From: Paludibacteraceae bacterium
Lineage (GTDB): Bacteria; Bacteroidota; Bacteroidia; Bacteroidales; Paludibacteraceae
Reading direction: 5' to 3'
Length of the DNA: 49,530 bases
Assembly: GCA_024401455.1 (NCBI GenBank)
Contig: JAKSLA010000019.1
Coordinates: 1 to 49,530, forward strand
The translations under genes and the position numbers were made by a program. The notes beneath the pieces were generated by a model. It was not told where the DNA came from, searched no databases, and saw only the letters and a list, made by a program, of their open reading frames with translations. This document shows, one piece after another, positions 34,401 to 41,974 of this stretch; positions within the stretch are counted from its first letter, which is position 1; each line of letters starts with the position of its first letter.

Positions 34401-36616
34401 ACCAATTTGAAAGATATTATATTTACCAATCTTCAACAGATTCGGTTACATGGACGAATGCTTATGGTCCAACACAAGACAAGGACATCTCTTTGCCTGC
34501 CGACCTATATGCTAATTCAGCCACTTATTTCAGAGCCGTTTCTGCAACGAATACCTCGGATGTTTTGGCTTTGGCGTCTAACCGTCCAATTTCTTGTGCG
34601 GCTGGATTGGTCTCAAATGCGGTTGTCAATCGAGTGTTTGACTTGACTCCGTTGAATTGGAGCAGCGTTGTCTGTGCTTCCGGTTCGGTAGTATTGGCTA
34701 TTGATAGTGCAAACATCGCCGCATTGCCAGAAGGGTATTTCATCAATTGGTATCTTATGAAGAATGCGGAAGCGGGTTACGAGAAGATTGATGCAACCAA
34801 TAAGGATTCTGTTGTCTTGAGCCTTGATTCGGTCGTGACGATTAAGGTGGCTATTGAGCGCGACAGTGTCGAGTTGAAGAAATATGAGCAAAAGATGACT
34901 GTCGTTAAGTCGGTTCGTTTCAATATCGTATCTAACGATTCGATCTATTGCGAGGGCGAGGAGGCGCTTTTGTCTTTGGATGTTCAATACGGAGAGCCGA
35001 CTTCTATCCTTTGGAGCAACGGTTCGACAGAAAAGTCCATCAATGTTGCGGCAGACCAAACTCAATATAGTGTGACTGTCGGTACGCAAAGTGCTATTTG
35101 TCCTACAGTGACTGAATTGTTCAATTTCAAAATTGACCAGTTGGCTGATTTGGCGTTGAAGGCAGACAAGTCTTCTATCTGTAAGGGAAGTGGCGATACG
35201 GTAAGGATTTCAGTCGTAAATCCTCTTGCTTACGATTCAATTTTCTCTTGGACGGATAGAACGGAGACGGATAGTTTCATCGTCGTTGTTCCAAATAAGA
35301 CCACCACTTACACCGTGAAGGCTAACAGCAAGTATGGCAAGTGTGGAAGTAAGGAGGCAAGCGTTCAAGTCTTTGTGGATACTCCGGTTGAATTTGCTAT
35401 CGAGCCAAGCGACTCCATTGCGTGTGTAGGTTCTGATGTGACATTCTCTGTTAATGTTACCAAAGGTAAGGCCGGATCATACTTGTGGAACAATGGTTCT
35501 ACCGATAGCACGATAGTAGCGGAGGCGGTTGCCGATTCTGTCTTCTACGGTGTTGCTATAGAGTCAATCCACAAGGGTTGTCCAGTCGTTTCTGACTCTA
35601 TCCGCTTGAAGGTGGAAACGCCTGTTCAAGTATATTTGTCTGCAAGCGAGAACTTGATCTGTTATACAAGGACAGATTCGGTAAAACTTACCATTATCAA
35701 TCCTTCCAATGCGGCAATCTCGGCTTATAGTTGGGGTGATTCGTCGATGACCAAGGCTTCTTATTTGAAAGTGTTGCCAAAGACTTCAACCGTTTATACT
35801 GTTGCGGCTCTAAGTAAGTATGGAAGATGTAGAGGCGCAGAATCTTCGGTGGCAGTCAATGTGGTAGAGCCAATTGATGCTTCTATTTCTGCCGATATGA
35901 CGAGTGTTTGTCAAACGGGTGATAGCAAGGTTGTGCTCACGGCTCAATCAAAGGCTGGTGTAGAAACTCCTACATTTATTTGGTGGGACGGAGTTAGAAG
36001 TACGGATTCCGTTCGTGTGGTTTCGCCAGATACCACTACCACTTATTGGGTGGCAACCTCTAATTCGGCTTGTGTTCAGGCTGGAAACGATAGTGTGACG
36101 GTGGTCGTTGCAAAGCCGGCTACGGTTGATTTGACGACAGCCAACAAGGTTTACGAGTACGGTGGTACCATTGACTTCTCAGCGAACACCTCTTCTAAGG
36201 TTGTCGGTCCTTATACTTGGATTTCGGTTGACGAGCAAGGGGAGGAGACAGTCATCAACGTGACGAATACTTCTTCTTATTCCGAGATGCCTTCGGGCGA
36301 TGCCAACTACTATGTTAAGGTAGAGAACGGTGCTTGTCCTACGCTCACGAGTGAATTGATTAAGACTCACTTGGTTGATAACATCGTTATCCCGACCGTA
36401 TTTACGCCTCATGAGTTGAATGGCGAGAATGACGACTTTATGCCAGGCTACGAGGTGGTCATCTACGACCGCTACGGTAATGTCATTGCTGATTCCAAGA
36501 ATGGTTGGGATGGAGATTATAAAGGCGATGTGGCAGATGCCGGCGTTTACATTTATGTCTTGACGTTGAAGGACGGTAGAGTGAAGAAAGGAACAATTGA
36601 GGTTTATAGAAAATAA
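31499..36616 (+). CDS. Giant surface protein with Ig/PKD-like repeats and gliding-motility-type (T9SS type B) C-terminus
   Basis: This protein of 1705 residues starts at ATG 31499, downstream of the promoter, with a signal peptide ending near FSQ. The N-terminal half is a series of CNA-B/carboxypeptidase-regulatory-like beta modules (repeated pattern of D-T-x-G-x-V and YxV/YxI strands). A bacterial Ig-like module (MNLSTCQYVNHNDTIALPL) follows at about 855-960. Then come at least five modules of about 85 residues, each opening with a Cys near a C-x-G/S-D pattern (YCEGEEALL, ICKGSGDTV, ACVGSDVTF, ICYTRTDSV, VCQTGDSKV). The last about 85 residues (IPTVFTPHELNGENDDF through YDRYGNVI and GVYIYVLTLKDGR) are the type B T9SS signal of gliding-motility adhesins such as SprB. 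It is followed by OmpA-like and PorP/SprF genes, the standard export partners. Confidence 0.93.
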   Translation: MKVLIKSFAFVLFWLVASVQLMFSQGVLIFELSDPDNAPIQNLPISISGKGVSGRDTSFVLTTDTEGRVVATSIPVGDYVYSLDYGDYGQGKFTVKPGGYTWIDLDYRSLVISFVDEENNPQQGRSLVLYKEFDNGDPDFEFDKRFSKADGMISFVLPEGNYHYVSNGVAEFFELNDENKTMNFNAQAGLITHNTYFRFVRADSTVVKTWCQSIYLLMKDKDGNFTKAYGSIDPYSDLLVGDYYLIDTTLEYLSCADGEYVYTVNTKSYGTLSDTFVIQSTDDIMKHVVDIILPADTSHGGSGGDQGGSELDTLPHLPMEEIPVVDVTLVVLSAKDSITPLPGIVNWYSKEYKWTNSRGESYYKLSPGGYYDIHVANEIFRDVHIVGDTTIYYYLEDPHYSKVKFNFYLGVEKFDPSSIRSITLYRARGGAIYEEYRYDVLSGLWNAADSLFHYDDVFSNAVLGEYMYEFYIAEKNYNGGIRGSFDVVDKDTIVDVDIHLKTSHRIEVHVLDADKNVMNNRYVFVADSASNYTMMLTDTAGVADTLMFDGHYKVMVSNQMQEVDLVRDTVLYFSLKEVTQNVNVKFLHDGKIVYPQISNLDFYTSKDSALYSRMISTYYSDLDGTGEAWVFEDAVPCESGDYYFNYKLNDYNYTNATFKYDFNVAGPGSADTTVYVVVPVKRTVTITIKDAIGALVKGVNANIYKYDEEGVLSEELVYDFAEHGPLKTNTDGIVFDHLLPGRYQIRILDIVRDFVVTDYDLQFEIRSGMEMVDVTYYVLYESSKEPVEGVSLEIHKGDQFYTLQKTDSDGAVYTQCEPADYTWYLNYSQQSGTVEVDRKRTVFIYVPDPVLIKSMNLSTCQYVNHNDTIALPLTIAPDNATMKDVVWSVDNEVLARVFADGKLITNNIGLDGYFTIEAMSTDGSGKKASLKMYVGDSIETSLSLTIDGGKTDAVLNSDSIKISVAKVDQFERYYIYQSSTDSVTWTNAYGPTQDKDISLPADLYANSATYFRAVSATNTSDVLALASNRPISCAAGLVSNAVVNRVFDLTPLNWSSVVCASGSVVLAIDSANIAALPEGYFINWYLMKNAEAGYEKIDATNKDSVVLSLDSVVTIKVAIERDSVELKKYEQKMTVVKSVRFNIVSNDSIYCEGEEALLSLDVQYGEPTSILWSNGSTEKSINVAADQTQYSVTVGTQSAICPTVTELFNFKIDQLADLALKADKSSICKGSGDTVRISVVNPLAYDSIFSWTDRTETDSFIVVVPNKTTTYTVKANSKYGKCGSKEASVQVFVDTPVEFAIEPSDSIACVGSDVTFSVNVTKGKAGSYLWNNGSTDSTIVAEAVADSVFYGVAIESIHKGCPVVSDSIRLKVETPVQVYLSASENLICYTRTDSVKLTIINPSNAAISAYSWGDSSMTKASYLKVLPKTSTVYTVAALSKYGRCRGAESSVAVNVVEPIDASISADMTSVCQTGDSKVVLTAQSKAGVETPTFIWWDGVRSTDSVRVVSPDTTTTYWVATSNSACVQAGNDSVTVVVAKPATVDLTTANKVYEYGGTIDFSANTSSKVVGPYTWISVDEQGEETVINVTNTSSYSEMPSGDANYYVKVENGACPTLTSELIKTHLVDNIVIPTVFTPHELNGENDDFMPGYEVVIYDRYGNVIADSKNGWDGDYKGDVADAGVYIYVLTLKDGRVKKGTIEVYRK

Positions 36617-36624
36617 GGAAAGTA

Positions 36625-38031
36625 ATGAAAAAGTTATTTTATATAGTTTCCGCTGTACTGTTTAGCCAGTCTGTGTTGGGCGGAAATGTACAAATGGCAA
36701 ATTTCGTTGACGATAAGGGTGTCTCTCCTTCAAACGTGATTTCAAAGTATGAGGGTAATACGGTCATCTTTTTCAGGAACGATAGCGCATTTGTCGCAAA
36801 TATCAACGAGGACGGGGAGTTGCAAAACATCACCCACGACAAGAATTTGGAGAAACTTCATGCCGACGGCCAAATCGCTTACGATGCGGCTAACAAGATG
36901 GCATACTACACGCAGTCGGGTAAACTTTTCGTTTCTCAAAAGAAAGAGAACGGGAAGTGGGGCTCTTCCAAGTCAATCGAGTTGAAAGGCACTGAGGTGA
37001 AGCGTGACAAGTATAGAGGTTCGGTCTTGGCCTATTCAAACTGGAGATATATGCCGAAAGATTCGGTGGTGGTCTTGAATCCAACAATCTCTAACGACGG
37101 CCTCCGTCTCTACTTTGCTTCCAATATGCAAGACTCAAAAGGCTTGGATATTTGGTATGTCGAAAAGGATGCGGAAGGAGAATGGGGAGAACCGATGAAG
37201 ATGCCAGGCGCTATCAATTCGGATGCCGACGAGAATTTCCCGTTCGTTCGCGAAGATGGCAAGTTGGTCTATGCTTCTGATCGAAAGGTGGATGGTGAGA
37301 CACCAGAACCTGGTAAATACAATTTATTCTTCGTCAATCCTTCCAATCCGAATAGAACCATCCTTTTGGCTAATTTGTTGGAAAATGATTTGAAGGAGCC
37401 TGAATTGTTGGAAGAGAATGCCTTGAATGAGTCTTTGGCGATGAATGACGACTCTCGTTCGGACAACGGTTCGAAGGAGGAGAAGCGAGGCTCTAATAAG
37501 GACAATGGCGATTCCTATGAGTCAGGCAGCGATGGGCAAGAAATGGGTCGAACAGAGAACGAGAAGATCTTGGATGCCTTTACCAAACTTGATACGACCA
37601 ACGTCAACAAGAAGGTGGACCAACAGCAGTTGGCTTCTTCATTTGAGACCAACAGCGATACGATTCTTCAAGCCTCTCGCAATGTCTTGGCAACCGTTGA
37701 CAAGCGTATTTTCTATTTCGACTACAACAAGGACATCCTTGACGGTGATTACCAGAAAGATATAGAAGTAATCCTTGATTTTATCAACTTCTATCCTAAC
37801 AGCAGTTTCTTGGTGATCGGTCACACGGACGAAAGAGGCTCGTATGAATATAACGATGCCTTGTCTATGAAGAGAGCCAGAAGGGTTCAAAGCATCTTGA
37901 TTCATCATGGAGTGTCGAAGTCAAGGCTTCACGTTATGGGACTTGGTGAGTACAAGCCTGTCATTCGAGAAGCGGAGACGGAGGAAGAGCACCGTAAAAA
38001 TCGTCGAGTTGAGATTCAAAGAATGGAGTAG
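36625..38031 (+). CDS. OmpA-family protein with beta-propeller (PD40) repeats
   Basis: This 468-residue protein has a signal peptide (MKKLFYIVSAVLFSQSVLG). Residues about 30-270 contain WD40/PD40-like propeller strands (VLNPTISNDGLRLYFASNMQDSKGLDIWYVEKD; ENFPFVREDGKLVYASDRK). An acidic, Ser/Gly-rich low-complexity linker spans about 285-330. The C-terminal OmpA peptidoglycan-binding domain (about 355-468) has GHTDERGSYEYNDALSMKRA and NRRVEIQRM. The domain mix resembles PorE and related T9SS-associated proteins, though the TPR domain of PorE is absent. It starts eight bases after the giant surface protein gene and likely anchors that machinery to the cell wall. Confidence 0.9.
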   Translation: MKKLFYIVSAVLFSQSVLGGNVQMANFVDDKGVSPSNVISKYEGNTVIFFRNDSAFVANINEDGELQNITHDKNLEKLHADGQIAYDAANKMAYYTQSGKLFVSQKKENGKWGSSKSIELKGTEVKRDKYRGSVLAYSNWRYMPKDSVVVLNPTISNDGLRLYFASNMQDSKGLDIWYVEKDAEGEWGEPMKMPGAINSDADENFPFVREDGKLVYASDRKVDGETPEPGKYNLFFVNPSNPNRTILLANLLENDLKEPELLEENALNESLAMNDDSRSDNGSKEEKRGSNKDNGDSYESGSDGQEMGRTENEKILDAFTKLDTTNVNKKVDQQQLASSFETNSDTILQASRNVLATVDKRIFYFDYNKDILDGDYQKDIEVILDFINFYPNSSFLVIGHTDERGSYEYNDALSMKRARRVQSILIHHGVSKSRLHVMGLGEYKPVIREAETEEEHRKNRRVEIQRME

Positions 38032-38163
38032 AGGGGGGCTTCTATAAATTGTTTTGCTAAGTCAATCGATGATTTGCAAACGATTTTTTAGGAACGCATA
38101 AAGGTTAAATTTTTTAAATCGGGGAATTTATTGAAACCCCCAATATTTTGATTGAATAAGGAA

Positions 38164-39066
38164 ATGATAACTAATATAAAAAGAGCAGTTGTAGCATCGT
38201 TGCTATTGTGCGGTTCTACATTTTCGGGTCTCGCTCAGCAAGACTTGATGGTCTCCCAGCAGATGTTTTCTCGTATAAATGTCAACCCTGCAGGTACGGG
38301 TAATAATGACAAGTTTGATGTGTTCTTGTTGGGTAGAATTCAATGGGCAGGCGTAGAGAATAGCCCCAAGACGGGATTGTTGAACTTTACGGGCTATAGT
38401 GAGAAGTTGAAGTCAAGTCTCGGTTTGTCTGTCAACTATGACAAGATTGGTGTGGGACATAATTCGACCAACGCTCAGGCCGTTTATGCTTATCACGTCG
38501 ATTTGAACGACAAGTACATCTTGTCAATGGGACTCTCGGGTGGAGCCAACTTCGGTACATACGACCCTTCCGTAAACATTCTTCGTGACCAGTCGGAGTC
38601 GTCCAATATGGAGACTTATACGCAGGAGAAGGACACGGAAATTTCGCCGGACGCCAACTTCGGTTTGGAGTTGACCTCAATGCATTGGATGGTGGGTGCC
38701 TCTTGTACGCACTTGTTCAATAACGAGTCAACTACGTATAAGCCAGGCCGTCACTACTACGGATATGTGAGGGGATTCTTCCCTTTAGGAGAGACGTTCG
38801 ATGTGGCTCCCGCCCTTGTCTATATGCACAAGCATAAGACCAATGTCATGGAGGCTAACGTGATGGCGTTCTATAAGCGTTTCGTATGGGGAGGTGCGAC
38901 ATGGAAACCCGATTTGTCTGATCCGTTGGACATGTCGATGCTTTCCGTTACATTAGGAATTGAGTGGACCAACTTCCGTTTCGGTTACACGTATGATTTG
39001 AACTTGGGTAAGACCAACAACCTTCCGTCCAACACGCATGAGTTGCTGCTCTCCGTTCAATTCTAA
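38164..39066 (+). CDS. PorP/SprF family type IX secretion outer-membrane protein
   Basis: This 300-residue protein (from ATG 38164; the frame also extends to a TTG at 38152) has a signal peptide ending near GLAQ. The family start follows: QQDLMVSQQMFSRINVNPAGTGNND, then RIQWAGVENSPKT. The rest is a run of amphipathic strands ending in an aromatic C-terminus (LLLSVQF), fitting an outer-membrane beta-barrel. SprF-type proteins are needed to export or attach the particular SprB-like substrate encoded beside them. It is the third gene of the T9SS module, 120 bases after the OmpA-like gene, and is followed by a terminator. Confidence 0.92.
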   Translation: MITNIKRAVVASLLLCGSTFSGLAQQDLMVSQQMFSRINVNPAGTGNNDKFDVFLLGRIQWAGVENSPKTGLLNFTGYSEKLKSSLGLSVNYDKIGVGHNSTNAQAVYAYHVDLNDKYILSMGLSGGANFGTYDPSVNILRDQSESSNMETYTQEKDTEISPDANFGLELTSMHWMVGASCTHLFNNESTTYKPGRHYYGYVRGFFPLGETFDVAPALVYMHKHKTNVMEANVMAFYKRFVWGGATWKPDLSDPLDMSMLSVTLGIEWTNFRFGYTYDLNLGKTNNLPSNTHELLLSVQF

Positions 39067-39118
39067 TATGATGACTTCCGCGCGGACTTTACAAACCATA
39101 TAATATGTTGAACCAATG

Positions 39119-39149
39119 AAAAAGGTCGGGGTAAGCCTCGACCTTTTTT
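39119..39149 (+). terminator. Terminator of the T9SS module
   Basis: GGTCGGGG (39124-39131) pairs with CCTCGACC (39136-39143) with one G-T pair and a four-base loop, flanked by A and T runs. The remaining bases to 39300 hold nothing I recognise. Confidence 0.85.
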
Positions 39150-39300
39150 GGTGTCCAAGCGTATGTTGCGGGCGAAAGGGCGAAATGCCAGTCGGGTCAG
39201 TGCCCCGACTCTACGGGTCTGGAAAACAACCCCCTCAATCGAAAAGAGATGGTAAAGGAGGGTATTTATAGGTTTGAGATTCTTTTATGTTAAAGGCGGA

Positions 39301-39798
39301 TTATTCATCAAGGTAAATCACTCCTTCTGTATTTTTTGCGAGGTCAATAATGCGTTCATTAGGATCTTGGCTGTGCAATTTGATATAGTATGCTTTAGCC
39401 AACGCACCTTTAATCTTTGAAGTGAGATTGAATGTGCACATACAATCGGCAATAGATTCGTTTGTTAAATAAGGTACAAGAGTCAAAGTATCTCCATTTA
39501 CATTAACATTCATCTTCATATCGGCATCACAGGCTGCAACAATGTTATTCATCACAAGTTCAACCTCTTTGCTTTTTGTGTCGTATTTATATGAAATGTA
39601 CGGAATTATCGCTTGGTCATATGAGTCGACAGCGTCGTCTACAGAAGAACCGAAAGCTGAGCCCAAGCATCCACTCCGTCCAACAAATTCGGTTGTTAGT
39701 TTCACTTCGGTAGGTGTGTTTTCTTCGTCATCGTCACATGAATTCAAGCTGAAAGCGGCAAAAGTAAAAAGGCCGCAAAAAAGCAATGTTTTTCTCAT
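39301..39798 (-). CDS. Hypothetical surface lipoprotein
   Basis: This 165-residue protein has a lipoprotein signal ending LNSC with Cys21, followed at once by DDDEE. Acidic residues after the lipid cysteine resemble the lipoprotein export signal that sends Bacteroidetes lipoproteins to the cell surface. The mature chain has paired cysteines (SGCLGSAFG, AACDAD, DCMC) and beta-like stretches. I do not recognise a specific family. It has its own promoter, next to a perfect 28-bp palindrome, and lies downstream of the HipBST-like operon on the same strand. Confidence 0.8.
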   Translation of the reverse strand: MRKTLLFCGLFTFAAFSLNSCDDDEENTPTEVKLTTEFVGRSGCLGSAFGSSVDDAVDSYDQAIIPYISYKYDTKSKEVELVMNNIVAACDADMKMNVNVNGDTLTLVPYLTNESIADCMCTFNLTSKIKGALAKAYYIKLHSQDPNERIIDLAKNTEGVIYLDE

Positions 39799-39837
39799 AA
39801 AAATAAATAAATTGGTATTATTGTTAAATTGTAAATG

Positions 39838-39870
39838 TAAAGTTAACGTTTTCTAGTGAAAAAAAACAAA
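39838..39870 (-). promoter_or_regulatory. Promoter of the surface lipoprotein gene
   Basis: On the minus strand: TTTG (39870-39867), 21 bases, TAACTTTA (39845-39838), one mismatch at the end of the -7 box. The leader would be about 35 nt. Confidence 0.7.
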
Positions 39871-39880
39871 TTTTCTTCAT

Positions 39881-39908
39881 TTAACTATGGAAAATTTTCC
39901 ATAGTTAA
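39881..39908. repeat. Perfect 28-bp palindrome, probable operator
   Basis: The half-site TTAACTATGGAAAA is followed directly by its exact reverse complement, with no loop. It begins ten bases upstream of the lipoprotein promoter's -33 box, a usual position for a dimeric regulator. It also lies 62 bases past the hipT-like stop, so a terminator role is possible, but no T run follows. Confidence 0.8.
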
Positions 39909-39969
39909 CATAATCTTAATTATGATTTATTAAAAGACTTGAATTTGAAGCTTGACTAAAAATAAAATG

Positions 39970-40908
39970 TTAAATGACCTTCAATTGTACGAGCCTCTTT
40001 TCTATTATGTTTAAATATGCCTCTTGCATTTCCTCGCTTAAAAATGAACTTTTTATTAGTACTCGCCATAAAGGAAGAGCTTTACGCATATTTTCAATCA
40101 TTTGGAGCGTAATATTTTCTTCTATACCTATGGTGGCTGATGCCTTGAGGAAATCCTGCAGTTTTAGATTCGACTTCTTTCCGTTAAGCGAAAGTGCAAG
40201 TTCTTCTTTGTCCTTCGGATTGACAATGGCAACATTCAAAAGATCGTATGCTGGTGTAAGTTGATAAAACTTTTTGGAACAGTAGAGAGAGAAATTCTTA
40301 AGGTGCATGTCATTGTTTCCAGTAACAAACGAAAAGAGCAAGACCTGCATGTAGTTTACAAGATCTAACTTGGGTGTAGTACTATAAGTTGCAATAACCT
40401 TTGCAATCTGTTCATAAGAACTTTTATATTTATATTCTGTAGGGTGTAAAGTAAGTTGGCAGAAGTCTTCCATGTCAATCTTCTCACCCGTCTTGGTGCG
40501 ATCAATACGCCTGGTAATGTATCCAAGACTCCCGTCTGCGAGACGAATCAGAGAATGAGGCACAACCTGGATGCGTACAGCTTCCGCCATGCGCATTGTG
40601 AGGTCTTCATTTTCGGGTAATTCTGGATAGACTTCCGTCTGAGGTTTGAGGATGAAGTTTCCCCATAGTCCTACGATAGTAAGTCGATTGCACCCTTCGT
40701 GCTTGTGCAGGTTGAGCGAAAGTTTTGGCTGAACTCCAGTCAATGTAGTTTGAGATTGAATAACCTGAGCAGCCAACTCATCAAGATCTTCTCTTTTATA
40801 CTCCATCAATGGGACTTCCGAAGTGCCAAAAAACTTGCGTGAACACTTGGGATGAAAATCAGTCTGACCTTCTTCCAGCTCTTTATAACAAAATAAGCAC
40901 TTGCACAT
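39970..40908 (-). CDS. HipT-like serine/threonine kinase toxin (split HipA, C-terminal part)
   Basis: This 312-residue protein starts at the ATG at 40908; the frame extends further upstream but overlaps the previous gene. The N-terminus is a short Cys/His cluster (C2, C4, C7, H19, C22) that could bind zinc. The HipA-type kinase core follows: Gly-rich loop TLTGVQPK with T55 and T57 where E. coli HipT has its two autophosphorylated serines, NFILKP, catalytic Asp200 in GNNDMHLKNFS with metal ligand Asn205, and Asp222 in TPAYDLLN. All catalytic residues look intact. HipA-family kinases phosphorylate aminoacyl-tRNA synthetases (GltX or TrpS) and stop growth. The separate N-terminal subunit gene just upstream makes this a HipBST-type arrangement. 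Confidence 0.87.
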   Translation of the reverse strand: MCKCLFCYKELEEGQTDFHPKCSRKFFGTSEVPLMEYKREDLDELAAQVIQSQTTLTGVQPKLSLNLHKHEGCNRLTIVGLWGNFILKPQTEVYPELPENEDLTMRMAEAVRIQVVPHSLIRLADGSLGYITRRIDRTKTGEKIDMEDFCQLTLHPTEYKYKSSYEQIAKVIATYSTTPKLDLVNYMQVLLFSFVTGNNDMHLKNFSLYCSKKFYQLTPAYDLLNVAIVNPKDKEELALSLNGKKSNLKLQDFLKASATIGIEENITLQMIENMRKALPLWRVLIKSSFLSEEMQEAYLNIIEKRLVQLKVI

Positions 40909-40913
40909 ACGCT

Positions 40914-41234
40914 TTATTGATTTACAGGGACAACACTTATACTTCCGATACATTCTTTGCAACACAGCAGTAACAGAGACATTCGGTCAAGCACGCTTAT
41001 GTCAGTATTCCTTAATGCCACATCAAGCAGCCATCCTTCGGGTATCAAACCATCAAAAAAAGGGAATAATATAGGACTCCTGTATGGTTCTGCCTGCAAA
41101 GGTAAGGTAAGGCTTATTGCGATAGGACAAGACGAACTAAGGTATGTGCTGTCATACTCAAATACATACTCTCCTCCATCTTCAGTAAGTAAACCTGCGA
41201 AAGTGCCTTTTCTATATATCTTTGCCTGCCTCAT
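40914..41234 (-). CDS. HipS-like protein (separate HipA N-terminal subdomain), likely antitoxin
   Basis: This 106-residue protein corresponds to the N-terminal subdomain of HipA on its own. It starts with IYRKGTFAGLLTEDGGEYVFEYD and continues through ISLTLPLQ to PFFDGLIPEGWLLDVALR, the family signature. In the E. coli HipBST system the equivalent HipS binds the kinase and neutralises it, whereas HipB binds DNA. It starts 14 bases after the hipB-like stop and ends five bases before the HipT-like start, so the three are translated as a tight unit. The antitoxin role is transferred from the characterised system. Confidence 0.85.
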   Translation of the reverse strand: MRQAKIYRKGTFAGLLTEDGGEYVFEYDSTYLSSSCPIAISLTLPLQAEPYRSPILFPFFDGLIPEGWLLDVALRNTDISVLDRMSLLLLCCKECIGSISVVPVNQ

Positions 41235-41248
41235 AATGCTTCATAGGG

Positions 41249-41461
41249 TTAAAGAGACTGGTACTTGGGAGATGCCACAAGCGTATAATTAAACAAGTCA
41301 AGCAACTGATTAACCTTGTCCATACGAAGTGTTGCTTTCCCTTGCTCAAGATTGCGTACAAAGTTAAGACCTACGCCAGACTTCATGGCGAGTTCCTCCT
41401 GCGTCAGTCCATACTCCTTTCTTAGACTCTTTACTGTTTCAGATAGTTTGGTTCTTTCCAT
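41249..41461 (-). CDS. HipB-like XRE-family DNA-binding protein
   Basis: This 70-residue protein is taken from the ATG at 41461. An ATG 33 bases further upstream is possible, but it falls within the predicted promoter and operator. A helix-turn-helix of the XRE/Cro type covers residues about 8-60 (LRKEYGLTQEELAMKSGVGLNFVRNLEQGK). It is the first gene of the HipBST-like operon and probably represses it by binding the three palindromes upstream. The protein is shorter than E. coli HipB. Confidence 0.88.
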   Translation of the reverse strand: MERTKLSETVKSLRKEYGLTQEELAMKSGVGLNFVRNLEQGKATLRMDKVNQLLDLFNYTLVASPKYQSL

Positions 41462-41473
41462 ATTACATGTCAA

Positions 41474-41497
41474 ATTATATCCTATCGAATGCAAAAA
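41474..41497 (-). promoter_or_regulatory. HipB-like operator 1 (degenerate), overlapping the operon promoter
   Basis: ATTATAT at 41474-41480, spacer CCTATCGA, then a diverged right arm. Its centre is 41 bp from operator 2. On the minus strand TATTTTTG (41499-41492), a match to TAnnTTTG, lies across its right arm, so binding here would block transcription. Confidence 0.6.
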
Positions 41498-41513
41498 TAT
41501 AAAATTTCTACAA

Positions 41514-41537
41514 TTTTATATCATTTCGAATATAAAA
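41514..41537 (-). promoter_or_regulatory. HipB-like operator 2 (perfect)
   Basis: TTTTATAT and ATATAAAA form perfect 8-bp arms around the eight-base spacer CATTTCGA. E. coli HipB sites also have two short arms separated by eight bases. Confidence 0.75.
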
Positions 41538-41555
41538 TAGTAATATTGAAGATAT

Positions 41556-41577
41556 ATTATATCATTTCGAATATAAT
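41556..41577 (-). promoter_or_regulatory. HipB-like operator 3 (perfect)
   Basis: ATTATAT and ATATAAT form perfect 7-bp arms around the same spacer CATTTCGA. Its centre is 41 bp from the centre of operator 2. Confidence 0.75.
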
Positions 41578-41734
41578 TTTTAAGTCGAGTTATAGAAATT
41601 GTAGAAAATAATCTATCTATTCACTACTCTTGACAAGCAAATCAGCATCCAAGAACGAAGGTAGAGAAGTTGAGAAGCAGTGAAGAAGACATTACTAAAG
41701 AAGATGTTTGCTCGGTCTCTCGGTGTGCTTACTG

Positions 41735-41872
41735 TTATCTTTCCCACTGAGGTGCGTACCTGCTTCTGCCGATACCTTCATTCAGTATTTGATTATCTTC
41801 CTTGATGAAAGTTTTAAGTTCTTGTTCACTCATTGTCATACATTCATCAATAGTAATAATTCGTCTTTTCAT
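41735..41872 (-). CDS. Small ORF, 45 codons, possible gene or remnant
   Basis: An ATG at 41872 opens a 45-residue frame, MKRRIITIDE to the end RYAPQWER, with a stop at 41735. It is mostly hydrophilic, with a helical segment MSEQELKTFIKED, and has no signal peptide. The composition is protein-like and it is the only such frame in the roughly 590-base gap between the HipBST-like operon and the serpin. I recognise no family and see no promoter, so it could be a real small protein or a leftover of a larger gene. Confidence 0.35.
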   Translation of the reverse strand: MKRRIITIDECMTMSEQELKTFIKEDNQILNEGIGRSRYAPQWER

Positions 41873-41974
41873 TATCTAAAAAATCTTTAATATATGATGT
41901 AGTTTTCCCATTTCATGTCTCAGTAGAATCTGTAGATTCAACAATTAAATTCAAATAGTGGGGGAAGCAATAAT

